From NCBI GenBank assembly GCA_017635415.1, contig JAGBLM010000064.1, positions 1-33,350 on the forward strand: DNA of 33,350 bases, read 5' to 3'. A program made the position numbers and the translations under genes. The notes beneath the pieces were generated by a model, which saw nothing but the letters and a program-made list of their open reading frames with translations, did no database searches and was not told the DNA's origin. Positions 15,829 through 22,118 of the stretch are shown here, in pieces. This stretch comes from Succinivibrio sp. (GTDB lineage Bacteria; Pseudomonadota; Gammaproteobacteria; Enterobacterales; Succinivibrionaceae). The stretch's first letter is position 1, and each line of letters opens with the position of its first letter.

Positions 15829-17360
15829 GCCTTATGACCTCCAATCTGTCCATTACGCTGCATCGCAGTAGCCCCCTCCTGAAGGTCAACCGCCTTGACT
15901 ACCGCATTCTTGCCAAACTTATCCTTGATCTTCAGCATAGCAAGCTGCAGTTTATGTTCCTTATCAAGTTTCCTTGCCTGCTCCTGTTTCTGTTTCTGTT
16001 TTTCAAGGGCTTCGTAGTCTGTGAACAGATCAGTCTGCACCGGCTCAGCATAGCCCGCTCTGACTTTATCCTTCGCGTCAGATTCAGACAGAAGAGCGGT
16101 GGCGGCAATATTGATTCTTCTTACAGTAAAACGGGGATTGACGATTCTGTCGAAAAGTTCTGTAGCAGCTTTGGTAATCTCAACAGTCGAGGAGGTAAAG
16201 AAATCAAGATTGACCGTGCCGTGGGCGTGAACAGGAATTTTCTTTCCATAACTAAGACTCGTTTCCCCTTCATATGATGCAGCCACATTCCTATCCTGCA
16301 GATTGGAGGTATCATAACCGACGGTCAGTACCAGTTGTATGGTCAGAAGTTCCTTTCTGACCAGGTCCAAGGACAGAGATTCGGCCATTTCGTGAGTCAC
16401 CAGTCGTGCCTTTTCGTAAGGATAAGGGCACTGCAGAACCTGCCCCTGTCCAAGACTTTTTCTTTTCGACCTTAACGCTCTGATATCTGCAAGAGTAGTA
16501 CTTTCATATCCCCAGGCATGATCGATCAGCAGTTCAGCATTGATGCCAAACAGTCCATAAAGCAGATCCTGACTGTAGTACTCCCCGCTTCTGCCCAGCG
16601 AGCAGCGCGCCACATCCCCCATGGTATACAGTCCCACCGCCGCAAGACGATTGGCATAACCAGGTCCCACCCTCCAGAAATCCGTAATAGGCTTATGCTC
16701 CCACAACTGTTTGCGGTAGGATATTTCATCAAGCTGAGCAAGGCGTACCCCGTTCTCATCCGCATCCTTATGCTTGGCCACGATATCCATAGCAATCTTG
16801 GCCAGATAAAGGTTGGTGCCTATACCTGCCGTAGCGGTAATACCGGTGGTTCTGAGAATATCCCTGATGATGGTCATCGCCAGTTCCTGCGGCGACATGC
16901 CATAGGTTTTAAGATAGGTGGTTATGTCCATAAACACCTCATCTATGGAGTAGACATCAATATCCTCAGGAGCAATGTATTTCTGATAAACCTGCAGAAT
17001 TCTGGCAGAATAATCCTCGTAAAGCTGCATGCGCGGCGGGGCCACGATGTAATCAAGAGCAAGAGAATTATCTGCACTGACCTCACTGTCGTTAGCCGAT
17101 CTGCCGCGGAATACCCCATACGGGGCGTGCCTTGCCCTTATAGAATTGATCTCACGAACTCTCTGAACGACCTCAAAAAGTCTTGCTCTGCCAGAGATCT
17201 TATAGGCTTTAAGTGAAGGAGTCACAGCAAGACAGATTGTTTTTTCCGTTCTGCTTTTATCGGCCACCACCAGATTGGTGGTAAGCGGATTGAGATTCCG
17301 CTCCACACACTCCACCGAGGCATAAAAAGACTTTAAATCGACTGCTAAATATATAGACAT
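15825..17360 (-). CDS. Y-family translesion DNA polymerase, Firmicutes UvrX/YqjW type
   Basis: A 511-residue Y-family (UmuC/DinB superfamily) DNA polymerase that copies past damaged bases. Catalytic carboxylates are D8 (A-V-D-L-K-S-F-Y-A-S-V-E) and D140/E141 (Y-S-I-D-E-V-F-M-D), with Y13 in the steric-gate position. A helix-hairpin-helix-like region (I-T-D-F-W-R-V-G-P-G) and the little finger follow. The C-terminus (K-I-K-D-K-F-G-K-N-A-V to N-G-Q-I-G-G-H-K-A) is the tail I associate with Firmicutes UvrX-like enzymes. The length and the downstream YolD partner fit that group and not proteobacterial UmuC (no umuD here). GAGG precedes the ATG. Probable horizontal acquisition. Confidence 0.9.
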   Translation of the reverse strand: MSIYLAVDLKSFYASVECVERNLNPLTTNLVVADKSRTEKTICLAVTPSLKAYKISGRARLFEVVQRVREINSIRARHAPYGVFRGRSANDSEVSADNSLALDYIVAPPRMQLYEDYSARILQVYQKYIAPEDIDVYSIDEVFMDITTYLKTYGMSPQELAMTIIRDILRTTGITATAGIGTNLYLAKIAMDIVAKHKDADENGVRLAQLDEISYRKQLWEHKPITDFWRVGPGYANRLAAVGLYTMGDVARCSLGRSGEYYSQDLLYGLFGINAELLIDHAWGYESTTLADIRALRSKRKSLGQGQVLQCPYPYEKARLVTHEMAESLSLDLVRKELLTIQLVLTVGYDTSNLQDRNVAASYEGETSLSYGKKIPVHAHGTVNLDFFTSSTVEITKAATELFDRIVNPRFTVRRINIAATALLSESDAKDKVRAGYAEPVQTDLFTDYEALEKQKQKQEQARKLDKEHKLQLAMLKIKDKFGKNAVVKAVDLQEGATAMQRNGQIGGHKA

Positions 17361-17576
17361 AAGATCCTCAACAATCTCCTCTATTCTAAACTAACAGGCG
17401 CGGCATCCGAGAAAAATCTCCTCTTTTGACCTCAATTAACGACAGCGCAGTCATGCCGCCTTTCACATCCAAGTCTGATTACATATATCTTTTATACTCT
17501 AATCTTGATTTATATAAATAATAAGCTAGAGGTATTATAATCGATAATCTGATTGTATATTATTTTAGTATATTTT

Positions 17577-17605
17577 TTGATTGCGTATAAATTATATTAT
17601 GTTAT
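17577..17605 (+). promoter_or_regulatory. Candidate promoter of the second YolD-like gene
   Basis: TTGATT (17577-17582) and TGTTAT (17600-17605) are 17 bases apart in a very AT-rich region of the 305-base intergenic space between the divergent polymerase and YolD-like genes. The start site would fall inside the palindrome at 17609-17629. No convincing -35/-10 pair was found for the minus-strand polymerase gene, only several TATAAT-like hexamers at 17485-17540. Confidence 0.35.
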
Positions 17606-17608
17606 TAT

Positions 17609-17629
17609 CATAACAGTTATACTGTTATG
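17609..17629. promoter_or_regulatory. Perfect 9-3-9 palindrome, likely operator
   Basis: The half-site CATAACAGT (17609-17617) is followed by TAT and its exact reverse complement (17621-17629). A second palindrome, CTGTTA-TG-TAACAG (17622-17635), overlaps its right half. It lies 37 bases before the YolD-like start and just after a candidate -10, where a repressor would block transcription. It is not a standard LexA box, because the CTG and CAG spacing differs from CTG-N10-CAG. Confidence 0.65.
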
Positions 17630-17665
17630 TAACAGCACAGCAATAAAAAACATTAGGAGATAGTC

Positions 17666-18094
17666 ATGAAAAGTTCAGCACTGACAGATGAGGCACTTGT
17701 CAATCTGGAGTACCCATTTCCCTTCATAAGACGCAACCTTACTAGGGAACAGCGTGCCACCCAGTTCAAGCCGTTTGACGCCCTTGAGGGCTACAGTGAA
17801 GCTGTAAACGAGACCTTCCGGGAGACTGCGACCGAAGAACCTGAACTTGATGATGACACCGCCCAGAAACTGACGAGAAGATTCTCTTTCCTGCTTGACA
17901 GAATCAGCAGTCATCCCCAAATCAGTGTGATCTGGTTTGAACCGGACAGAACGAAGAGCGGAGGATCATTCAAACAGGCCCAGGGCAGACTTCTCAAATA
18001 TGACAGTAACTCACGCAGAATTACGCTGTCAGGAGGGCAACAGATCAGTCTATGTACGATGTTTGGCATAAACTGTGATTTTTTGGAAGATTGA
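17666..18094 (+). CDS. Second YolD-like protein, divergent from the polymerase
   Basis: A 142-residue paralogue of the YolD-like protein at 15388-15828. It has the signature L-T-R-E-Q-R-A-T-Q-F-K-P-F-D-A-L-E-G (24-41), an acidic helix (E-P-E-L-D-D-D-T), I-S-V-I-W-F-E-P-D-R-T-K-S-G-G (about 88-102) and a G-R-L-L-K-Y-D strand. The GG and C-terminal I-S-L-C-T-M positions match the other copy. AGGAGA precedes the ATG. It is transcribed away from the polymerase across a 305-base region with a palindromic operator. It could be a spare subunit, a regulator of the polymerase or a remnant of another polymerase-YolD pair; no second polymerase is present. No terminator follows until 18404. Confidence 0.82.
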   Translation: MKSSALTDEALVNLEYPFPFIRRNLTREQRATQFKPFDALEGYSEAVNETFRETATEEPELDDDTAQKLTRRFSFLLDRISSHPQISVIWFEPDRTKSGGSFKQAQGRLLKYDSNSRRITLSGGQQISLCTMFGINCDFLED

Positions 18095-18154
18095 GATCGT
18101 TAATTGTTCAGCAAAATTCGCATCATTTTGCGTTATATCGCATATTTTTTTAAT

Positions 18155-18176
18155 TTTGCACAAACGTTTGCACAAA
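18155..18176. promoter_or_regulatory. Tandem TTTGCACAAA boxes around a CAAACGTTTG palindrome
   Basis: TTTGCACAAA occurs at 18155-18164 and again at 18167-18176, separated by CG. Together they form the 10-bp palindrome CAAACGTTTG (18161-18170), the CG-centred type bound by LacI/PurR-family regulators. A TATAAT follows at 18184-18189, so a bound protein would overlap a promoter, though no good -35 is seen. Confidence 0.5.
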
Positions 18177-18273
18177 TATGTATTATAATATGTTCGTTAT
18201 CTTTGCTGGCTGTCGTTTTGGTAATGTTGCAATTCTAAAAGTCAACCTCGGGTCAAGAACGTATTGGTAAAAA

Positions 18274-18289
18274 ATGCAAACGTTTTCAG
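18274..18289. promoter_or_regulatory. LacI/PurR/cre-like operator
   Basis: ATGCAAACGTTTTCAG fits the PurR pattern ANGCAANCGNTTNCNT at all but the last position and also the TGWAANCGNTNWCA catabolite-type pattern. Its centre is 116 bases from the centre of the palindrome at 18161-18170, close to eleven helical turns. No LacI-family gene is in the window. Confidence 0.5.
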
Positions 18290-18403
18290 AAAATGATTGC
18301 TGATTCTACCTTTATCTGCTCTATATCTCCTCACCCTGTTGACAGGATAGTCACAGCAAAATGACGATTTTCATGTTGTTGCTATATTTAGGCATTGACT
18401 TGG

Positions 18404-18432
18404 GCCCGATATTTACTATCGGGCTTTTTTTT
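18404..18432 (+). terminator. Strong rho-independent terminator
   Basis: GCCCGATA (18404-18411) pairs exactly with TATCGGGC (18417-18424) around TTTAC and is followed by eight T. It isolates the tetR gene from everything upstream. Confidence 0.9.
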
Positions 18433-18501
18433 GACTTGTCCCCAAACTTTCGGATTTCAGCGTAAAATAAAGATACTTTAATTTTCACCAAGAGATTTTC
18501 A

Positions 18502-19068
18502 GTGAAACGGAAAACAGCACGAGAAATTCTGATTGAATCCTTTTTGGAACTCGCTGAGCAAAATAATGTCGACAAAATCAGTGTAAAGGATATTACTGAC
18601 AACTGTGGCTATTCCACCGCCACATTCTATCGACAGTTCAAAGACAAGTATGATCTTATAGCGTATGAGTACGCTCTGAAGGTAGAGAGTCTGTTTCAGA
18701 AGATAGACCAACATGATTTTTCCTTTGAAGACATGATTACGGAAGGTATTTGCCTCTATGAGTCGAGAAAAAAATATCTGGTCAATCTGCTTTTGCATAC
18801 AACCGGACTGGACTCGTTCAGACACCACATGGTAGAAATTAACTACAGAATCATGTCGCAGACAATTATCAAAAACAAACCTGATAAAAAATTGGATGAA
18901 ACAGAAGAAATGTATCTTAGATTTTACTGTGAAGGATGCACTTGTGTCTTTTGTTACTGGCTTTTGGGACGATATCTTGCAGACAAGGAAAAACTTATAA
19001 AAATACTGGTCAATTCGCTTCCCCCGTCTCTTCATCCCTATTTTCATTTCGAAAAATCAGTTAAATGA
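18502..19068 (+). CDS. TetR-family transcriptional regulator
   Basis: A 188-residue regulator. Residues about 6-52 form the TetR helix-turn-helix domain: A-R-E-I-L-I-E-S-F-L-E-L, then I-S-V-K-D-I-T-D-N-C-G-Y-S-T-A-T-F-Y-R-Q-F-K-D-K-Y-D-L. The C-terminal ligand/dimer domain is all-helical and holds a C-E-G-C-T-C-V-F-C cluster (about 145-153), notable for possible metal, thiol or redox sensing. The start is a GTG with AAGAGA upstream; no ATG fits. It is transcribed with, and 115 bases before, the metallo-beta-lactamase-rubredoxin gene, its most likely target. Acts as a DNA-binding repressor in the cytoplasm (family knowledge). Confidence 0.85.
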   Translation: MKRKTAREILIESFLELAEQNNVDKISVKDITDNCGYSTATFYRQFKDKYDLIAYEYALKVESLFQKIDQHDFSFEDMITEGICLYESRKKYLVNLLLHTTGLDSFRHHMVEINYRIMSQTIIKNKPDKKLDETEEMYLRFYCEGCTCVFCYWLLGRYLADKEKLIKILVNSLPPSLHPYFHFEKSVK

Positions 19069-19072
19069 AACA

Positions 19073-19114
19073 AAGACACATGTTTGTCTTATTTTGAGAA
19101 AGTTTTCATATACT
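19073..19114 (+). promoter_or_regulatory. Candidate operator/promoter of the MBL-rubredoxin gene
   Basis: AAGACA (19073-19078) and its reverse complement TGTCTT (19085-19090) flank a 6-base centre just after the tetR stop. TTGTCT (19084-19089) and TATACT (19109-19114) are possible -35 and -10 elements, though 19 bases apart. The palindrome overlaps the -35, as expected for a TetR-type repressor site; it could instead be a weak terminator stem. Confidence 0.4.
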
Positions 19115-19183
19115 GTTCATTGCAAATGACAACTACCTCCCTACAATTAAACCGTGTATACGAAAAAATCGGAGGAGAGAACC

Positions 19184-20140
19184 ATGCAAATCAAAGTAGT
19201 GAAACTCTACAAGAACGGATTCATGACCCAGCCATTTGCCATGGGAGGAGAAGACGGAGAAGACAAATTTGATAAAAATGTCAAATACAGATCCAGTCTG
19301 CAGAATTACGTCATAGATACAGGTAGCGAGGTAATTTTGGTTGATACTGGTCTGCCAAGTGAAACTCCTCCTTTCACAGCTGACCCAGACAGCAGTATCT
19401 ATATTGGCTCAAAGATCAGAGATTATGTGGATGCGCTGAAAGAAGCCGGATATACTCCCGATAAAGTAAGTAAAATTCTAATTACGCATAAGCATGAGGA
19501 TCATACCGGGGAACTGCGCGCCTTCCCAAATGCCAAAGTCTACATTGGTCCTGAAGATGCCGATGCCATGAATCTTGACGGTCCTAATATTGTACGCGCC
19601 ACCTATAATGACGGACCGTATTACAATTTTCCTAATTCCCAGAAGATTGCAGATGGCGTCTATTTCATCAAGGCATGCGGTCATACAAATGGAAACAGTC
19701 TGATCATCGCCGAAAAGGATGGTCTGTTCTTCATGTTCCATGGAGATATCACCTACACTGACGAGGCTTTATACGAGAACAAACTTTCCATAGTATATGA
19801 GAATAAGGTTGCAGCACGAGAGACCTTAAATAATGTAAGAGAATTCATTAAGAATCATCCTACCGTCTACCTGTCAACACATACTCCTTTAGGGATCGAG
19901 AATCTTGAAGCACTGCGTGTGGTTGATCTCGACAAACCAACCGCTACGCTTCCGTTAGATGATATTGTCTATACAACTGCATCAGGAAGGTATGTATGCA
20001 GTGTCTGCGGTTATGTATATGATCCGGATCTTGGTGACAGTACTCAGAGTGTTGATCCCGGAACTCCTTTCTCAGAACTTCCTGTTGACTGGAGATGTCC
20101 TCGCTGCAGACAGGGACAGGATAAATTCAATCCCGCCTAG
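19184..20140 (+). CDS. Metallo-beta-lactamase-fold protein with C-terminal rubredoxin domain
   Basis: A 318-residue two-domain protein. Residues about 1-260 are a metallo-beta-lactamase fold: V-D-T-G-L-P (about 54-59), the H-K-H-E-D-H metal motif (about 102-107), H-T-N-G-N-S (about 166-171), F-H-G-D-I (about 186-190) and S-T-H-T-P (about 231-235). This is the hydrolase-type HxHxDH ligand set, not the HxExD di-iron set of flavodiiron proteins. Residues about 268-318 are a rubredoxin with CSVCGYVYDPDLGD and a C-P-R-C pair, binding one Fe(Cys)4. No flavodoxin domain is present. A rubredoxin suggests electron transfer to the metal site and a redox role (O2, NO or peroxide), but that is inference. 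GGAGGAGAG precedes the ATG at 19184, chosen over 19154. Likely controlled by the adjacent TetR. Confidence 0.85.
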   Translation: MQIKVVKLYKNGFMTQPFAMGGEDGEDKFDKNVKYRSSLQNYVIDTGSEVILVDTGLPSETPPFTADPDSSIYIGSKIRDYVDALKEAGYTPDKVSKILITHKHEDHTGELRAFPNAKVYIGPEDADAMNLDGPNIVRATYNDGPYYNFPNSQKIADGVYFIKACGHTNGNSLIIAEKDGLFFMFHGDITYTDEALYENKLSIVYENKVAARETLNNVREFIKNHPTVYLSTHTPLGIENLEALRVVDLDKPTATLPLDDIVYTTASGRYVCSVCGYVYDPDLGDSTQSVDPGTPFSELPVDWRCPRCRQGQDKFNPA

Positions 20141-20444
20141 AAATAAAGGCGTTATTTATCAATATAATAGACTCAACTACTGAACTCTATTAAGGTCTGA
20201 CTGAAAACCTTAAAGTTTGGGAAAATAATGCTCCTTCGGGGGCATTTATTAATGTTCAAAGTTTAGCATTGTAAGTGCTTACCTACCCCCTGAACATCGG
20301 GATTTCGGTCAAAAAAAATATTAAGTGGGTCACGTTAGTCAGTTCGACTCGTGCCTTCTCAAAGATGAATGAGCGTATAATCAGAATGTTAAAGATTTAT
20401 TTTTGTGAACAGACTGTTCAATATCATAAAAACAACAATTATTT
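20141..20444. other. Intergenic region before the diguanylate cyclase
   Basis: About 300 bases without a supported gene. It contains a stem TTAAGGT/ACCTTAA (20190-20213), the UUCG-loop terminator at 20228-20250, then 190 bases with no structure I can assign except AT-rich promoter-like sequence near 20370-20440. There is no clear ribosome site before the next gene. Confidence 0.6.
20228..20250 (+). terminator. Rho-independent terminator with UUCG tetraloop
   Basis: ATGCTCC (20228-20234) pairs with GGGGCAT (20239-20245, one G-U pair) across a TTCG loop, an unusually stable tetraloop, and is followed by TTATT. It lies 88 bases after the MBL-rubredoxin stop. Confidence 0.7.
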
Positions 20445-22118
20445 TTGAAGTTTCTGGTAACAATTTTGCGTTCTATCAAGTCCAAACTTATTGTTCTGTT
20501 GCTTGCCGTGGTTTTTCCCCTAACCGGAATATTAGGTGGGATCGGTCTTTACAACATCAATAGACTCGAAACAACAAGAGCTGCAGAGACGATGAATTAT
20601 GTCGTCAAGAATGCACAGGATCAGTTAGATAATATTTTCATCCGTACTGAGGATGTGGTCCACTATGTTGCTTCAGCCGTAGAAAACAACGTACCAAGTC
20701 CAGAGTTTGTCAAAAACAGATTCTTCCGGGCAAACTTAAAGGAGCACCTTTTAGGTTCCTTTACCGACGCAGCCAAAAGCATAGGTCGTGTCGCCACCTT
20801 CTATGTCTATTTTTCGCCAGATCTTCTCCGCGAAAAATCAGACGGATTCTGGTACATCAAAGACAAGCACACAGGAAAGTATGAAGAGCATGAACTGACC
20901 GTTGTCAAGAACTATGGCAGTCATGCCGGCAGAACCGCCTGGTTCTATGAACCTGTTGAAAAAGGAAAGGCAGTGTGGCTGCCGCCCTATCTTAATGAAA
21001 ACATCAACATGCATATGATTTCCTATGCTATGCCGGTAAAGGTTAGAGATACGCTCATAGCCGTAGTAGGTGTGGACATAGAATTCCAATCCCTTTCTGA
21101 GATTGTAAGAAAAATCAAGGTATTTCAGAGTGGCTATGGCTTTCTTTCTGAAGATATAGGAAAAGATATCCTTTATGTTCATCCTGAATACGCCTACGGA
21201 ACCACTCAACCGGATCATGTGGTTACCGTGATCAAGAACGGTCATCTGTCTGGCAAGGATGAGACAGGAGGGGCATTGATCTCCTATATCTATAATGGAC
21301 AGAAAAAAGAGATGGCTTTTGCGACTTTGCAAAATGGCATGAGACTTATCGTGACCGCGCCTCGTTCTGAAGCATTTGTAATGAGGGACAGCGCCATTAT
21401 CGACTCTCTTATTGTCGTCATACTCTTTACCACCATTGTTCTTCTGACAGCGATCTTTTTTGCCAAAAAAATCACCACACCTCTTCTGGAAATCAAGGAA
21501 GCGGCAAGGCGTATGGGGTCGGGTGACTACAGTTTTACAGTCAGCAAAAGAACTGATGATGAGTTAGGAGATCTGGCCGACAGCGTAAACGATACCATCA
21601 TCAGAATGCGCAACTATGTCGATACCATCAAAAAGATGGCCTATACCGACGAGCTGACCCATGTCAAAAACCATTCTTCATACGAGGAAAAGATCCGCGA
21701 ACTCAATGCGGCGATCAAGAGTGGCGCGGCCAGTTTCTCTGTCATCATGGTGGATATGAACAATCTTAAATTTATCAATGACACCTACGGTCATGAAAAA
21801 GGCGATTTAGCCATTCTGAAGGTCTGTTCAACCATCTGTGATATCTTCAAACGCTCTCCTGTATATCGATTTGGCGGTGATGAATTCGCCATAATCCTCG
21901 AACACAGAGATTATGAGTGCAGAAAACAACTGATTGATACGCTACATAAAAACGTCAGAAAACCTGATGCTGACAGTAAGACCCCTTGGGATTTTGTCTA
22001 TGTAGCTATCGGCAGTGCAACCTTCAGAAAAGACTCTGATGAGTCATTCGCCGATGTCTTCAGACGTGCTGATTCCCGCATGTATGCCTGCAAGAAAAAG
22101 CAGAAAGGGAGTAAATGA
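20445..22118 (+). CDS. Cache-HAMP-GGDEF diguanylate cyclase
   Basis: A 557-residue membrane signalling enzyme expected to make cyclic di-GMP from two GTP. Order: membrane helix (13-33), a periplasmic double-Cache-like ligand domain (about 34-312), a second membrane helix (317-340), a HAMP linker (341-393) and a GGDEF domain (about 397-555). The GGDEF has the D-x-L-T start (402-405), F-x-N-D-x-x-G-H (443-450) and an intact R-F-G-G-D-E-F (475-481). An inhibitory RxxD five residues upstream is absent, so product inhibition is unlikely. The start is a TTG at 20445 (a TTG at 20466 is possible); no ATG occurs before the domains and no good Shine-Dalgarno is seen, suggesting low translation. The stop overlaps the next start by ATGA. 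Confidence 0.88.
   Translation: MKFLVTILRSIKSKLIVLLLAVVFPLTGILGGIGLYNINRLETTRAAETMNYVVKNAQDQLDNIFIRTEDVVHYVASAVENNVPSPEFVKNRFFRANLKEHLLGSFTDAAKSIGRVATFYVYFSPDLLREKSDGFWYIKDKHTGKYEEHELTVVKNYGSHAGRTAWFYEPVEKGKAVWLPPYLNENINMHMISYAMPVKVRDTLIAVVGVDIEFQSLSEIVRKIKVFQSGYGFLSEDIGKDILYVHPEYAYGTTQPDHVVTVIKNGHLSGKDETGGALISYIYNGQKKEMAFATLQNGMRLIVTAPRSEAFVMRDSAIIDSLIVVILFTTIVLLTAIFFAKKITTPLLEIKEAARRMGSGDYSFTVSKRTDDELGDLADSVNDTIIRMRNYVDTIKKMAYTDELTHVKNHSSYEEKIRELNAAIKSGAASFSVIMVDMNNLKFINDTYGHEKGDLAILKVCSTICDIFKRSPVYRFGGDEFAIILEHRDYECRKQLIDTLHKNVRKPDADSKTPWDFVYVAIGSATFRKDSDESFADVFRRADSRMYACKKKQKGSK

Larger units (their letters stand above)
18196..18432 (+). ncRNA. Possible small RNA between YolD-like and tetR genes
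   Basis: A 407-base space (18095-18501) has no supported gene. It holds a TATAAT at 18184-18189 under an operator-like site and a strong terminator at 18404-18432, which would define a transcript of about 237 nt. Short frames inside it lack ribosome sites and run into the terminator. The alternative is a long 3' UTR of the YolD-like gene. No RNA family was recognised. Confidence 0.3.

Noticed and set aside
17609..17635. LexA (SOS) box
   Set aside because: The CTG and CAG half-sites are not spaced as CTG-N10-CAG; recorded as an operator for an unknown repressor instead.
18361..18465. Short plus-strand ORF starting ATGACGATT
   Set aside because: It reads through a strong rho-independent terminator and has no ribosome site.
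18499..19047. Minus-strand frame of 182 codons opposite tetR
   Set aside because: The plus strand has a clear TetR helix-turn-helix; the antisense product is a Phe-rich shadow.
20325..20365. tRNA-like 3' half (GTTCGACTC with GGGTCAC before it)
   Set aside because: The T-stem arms do not pair and no acceptor or anticodon arm is present; not a tRNA or a convincing attachment site.
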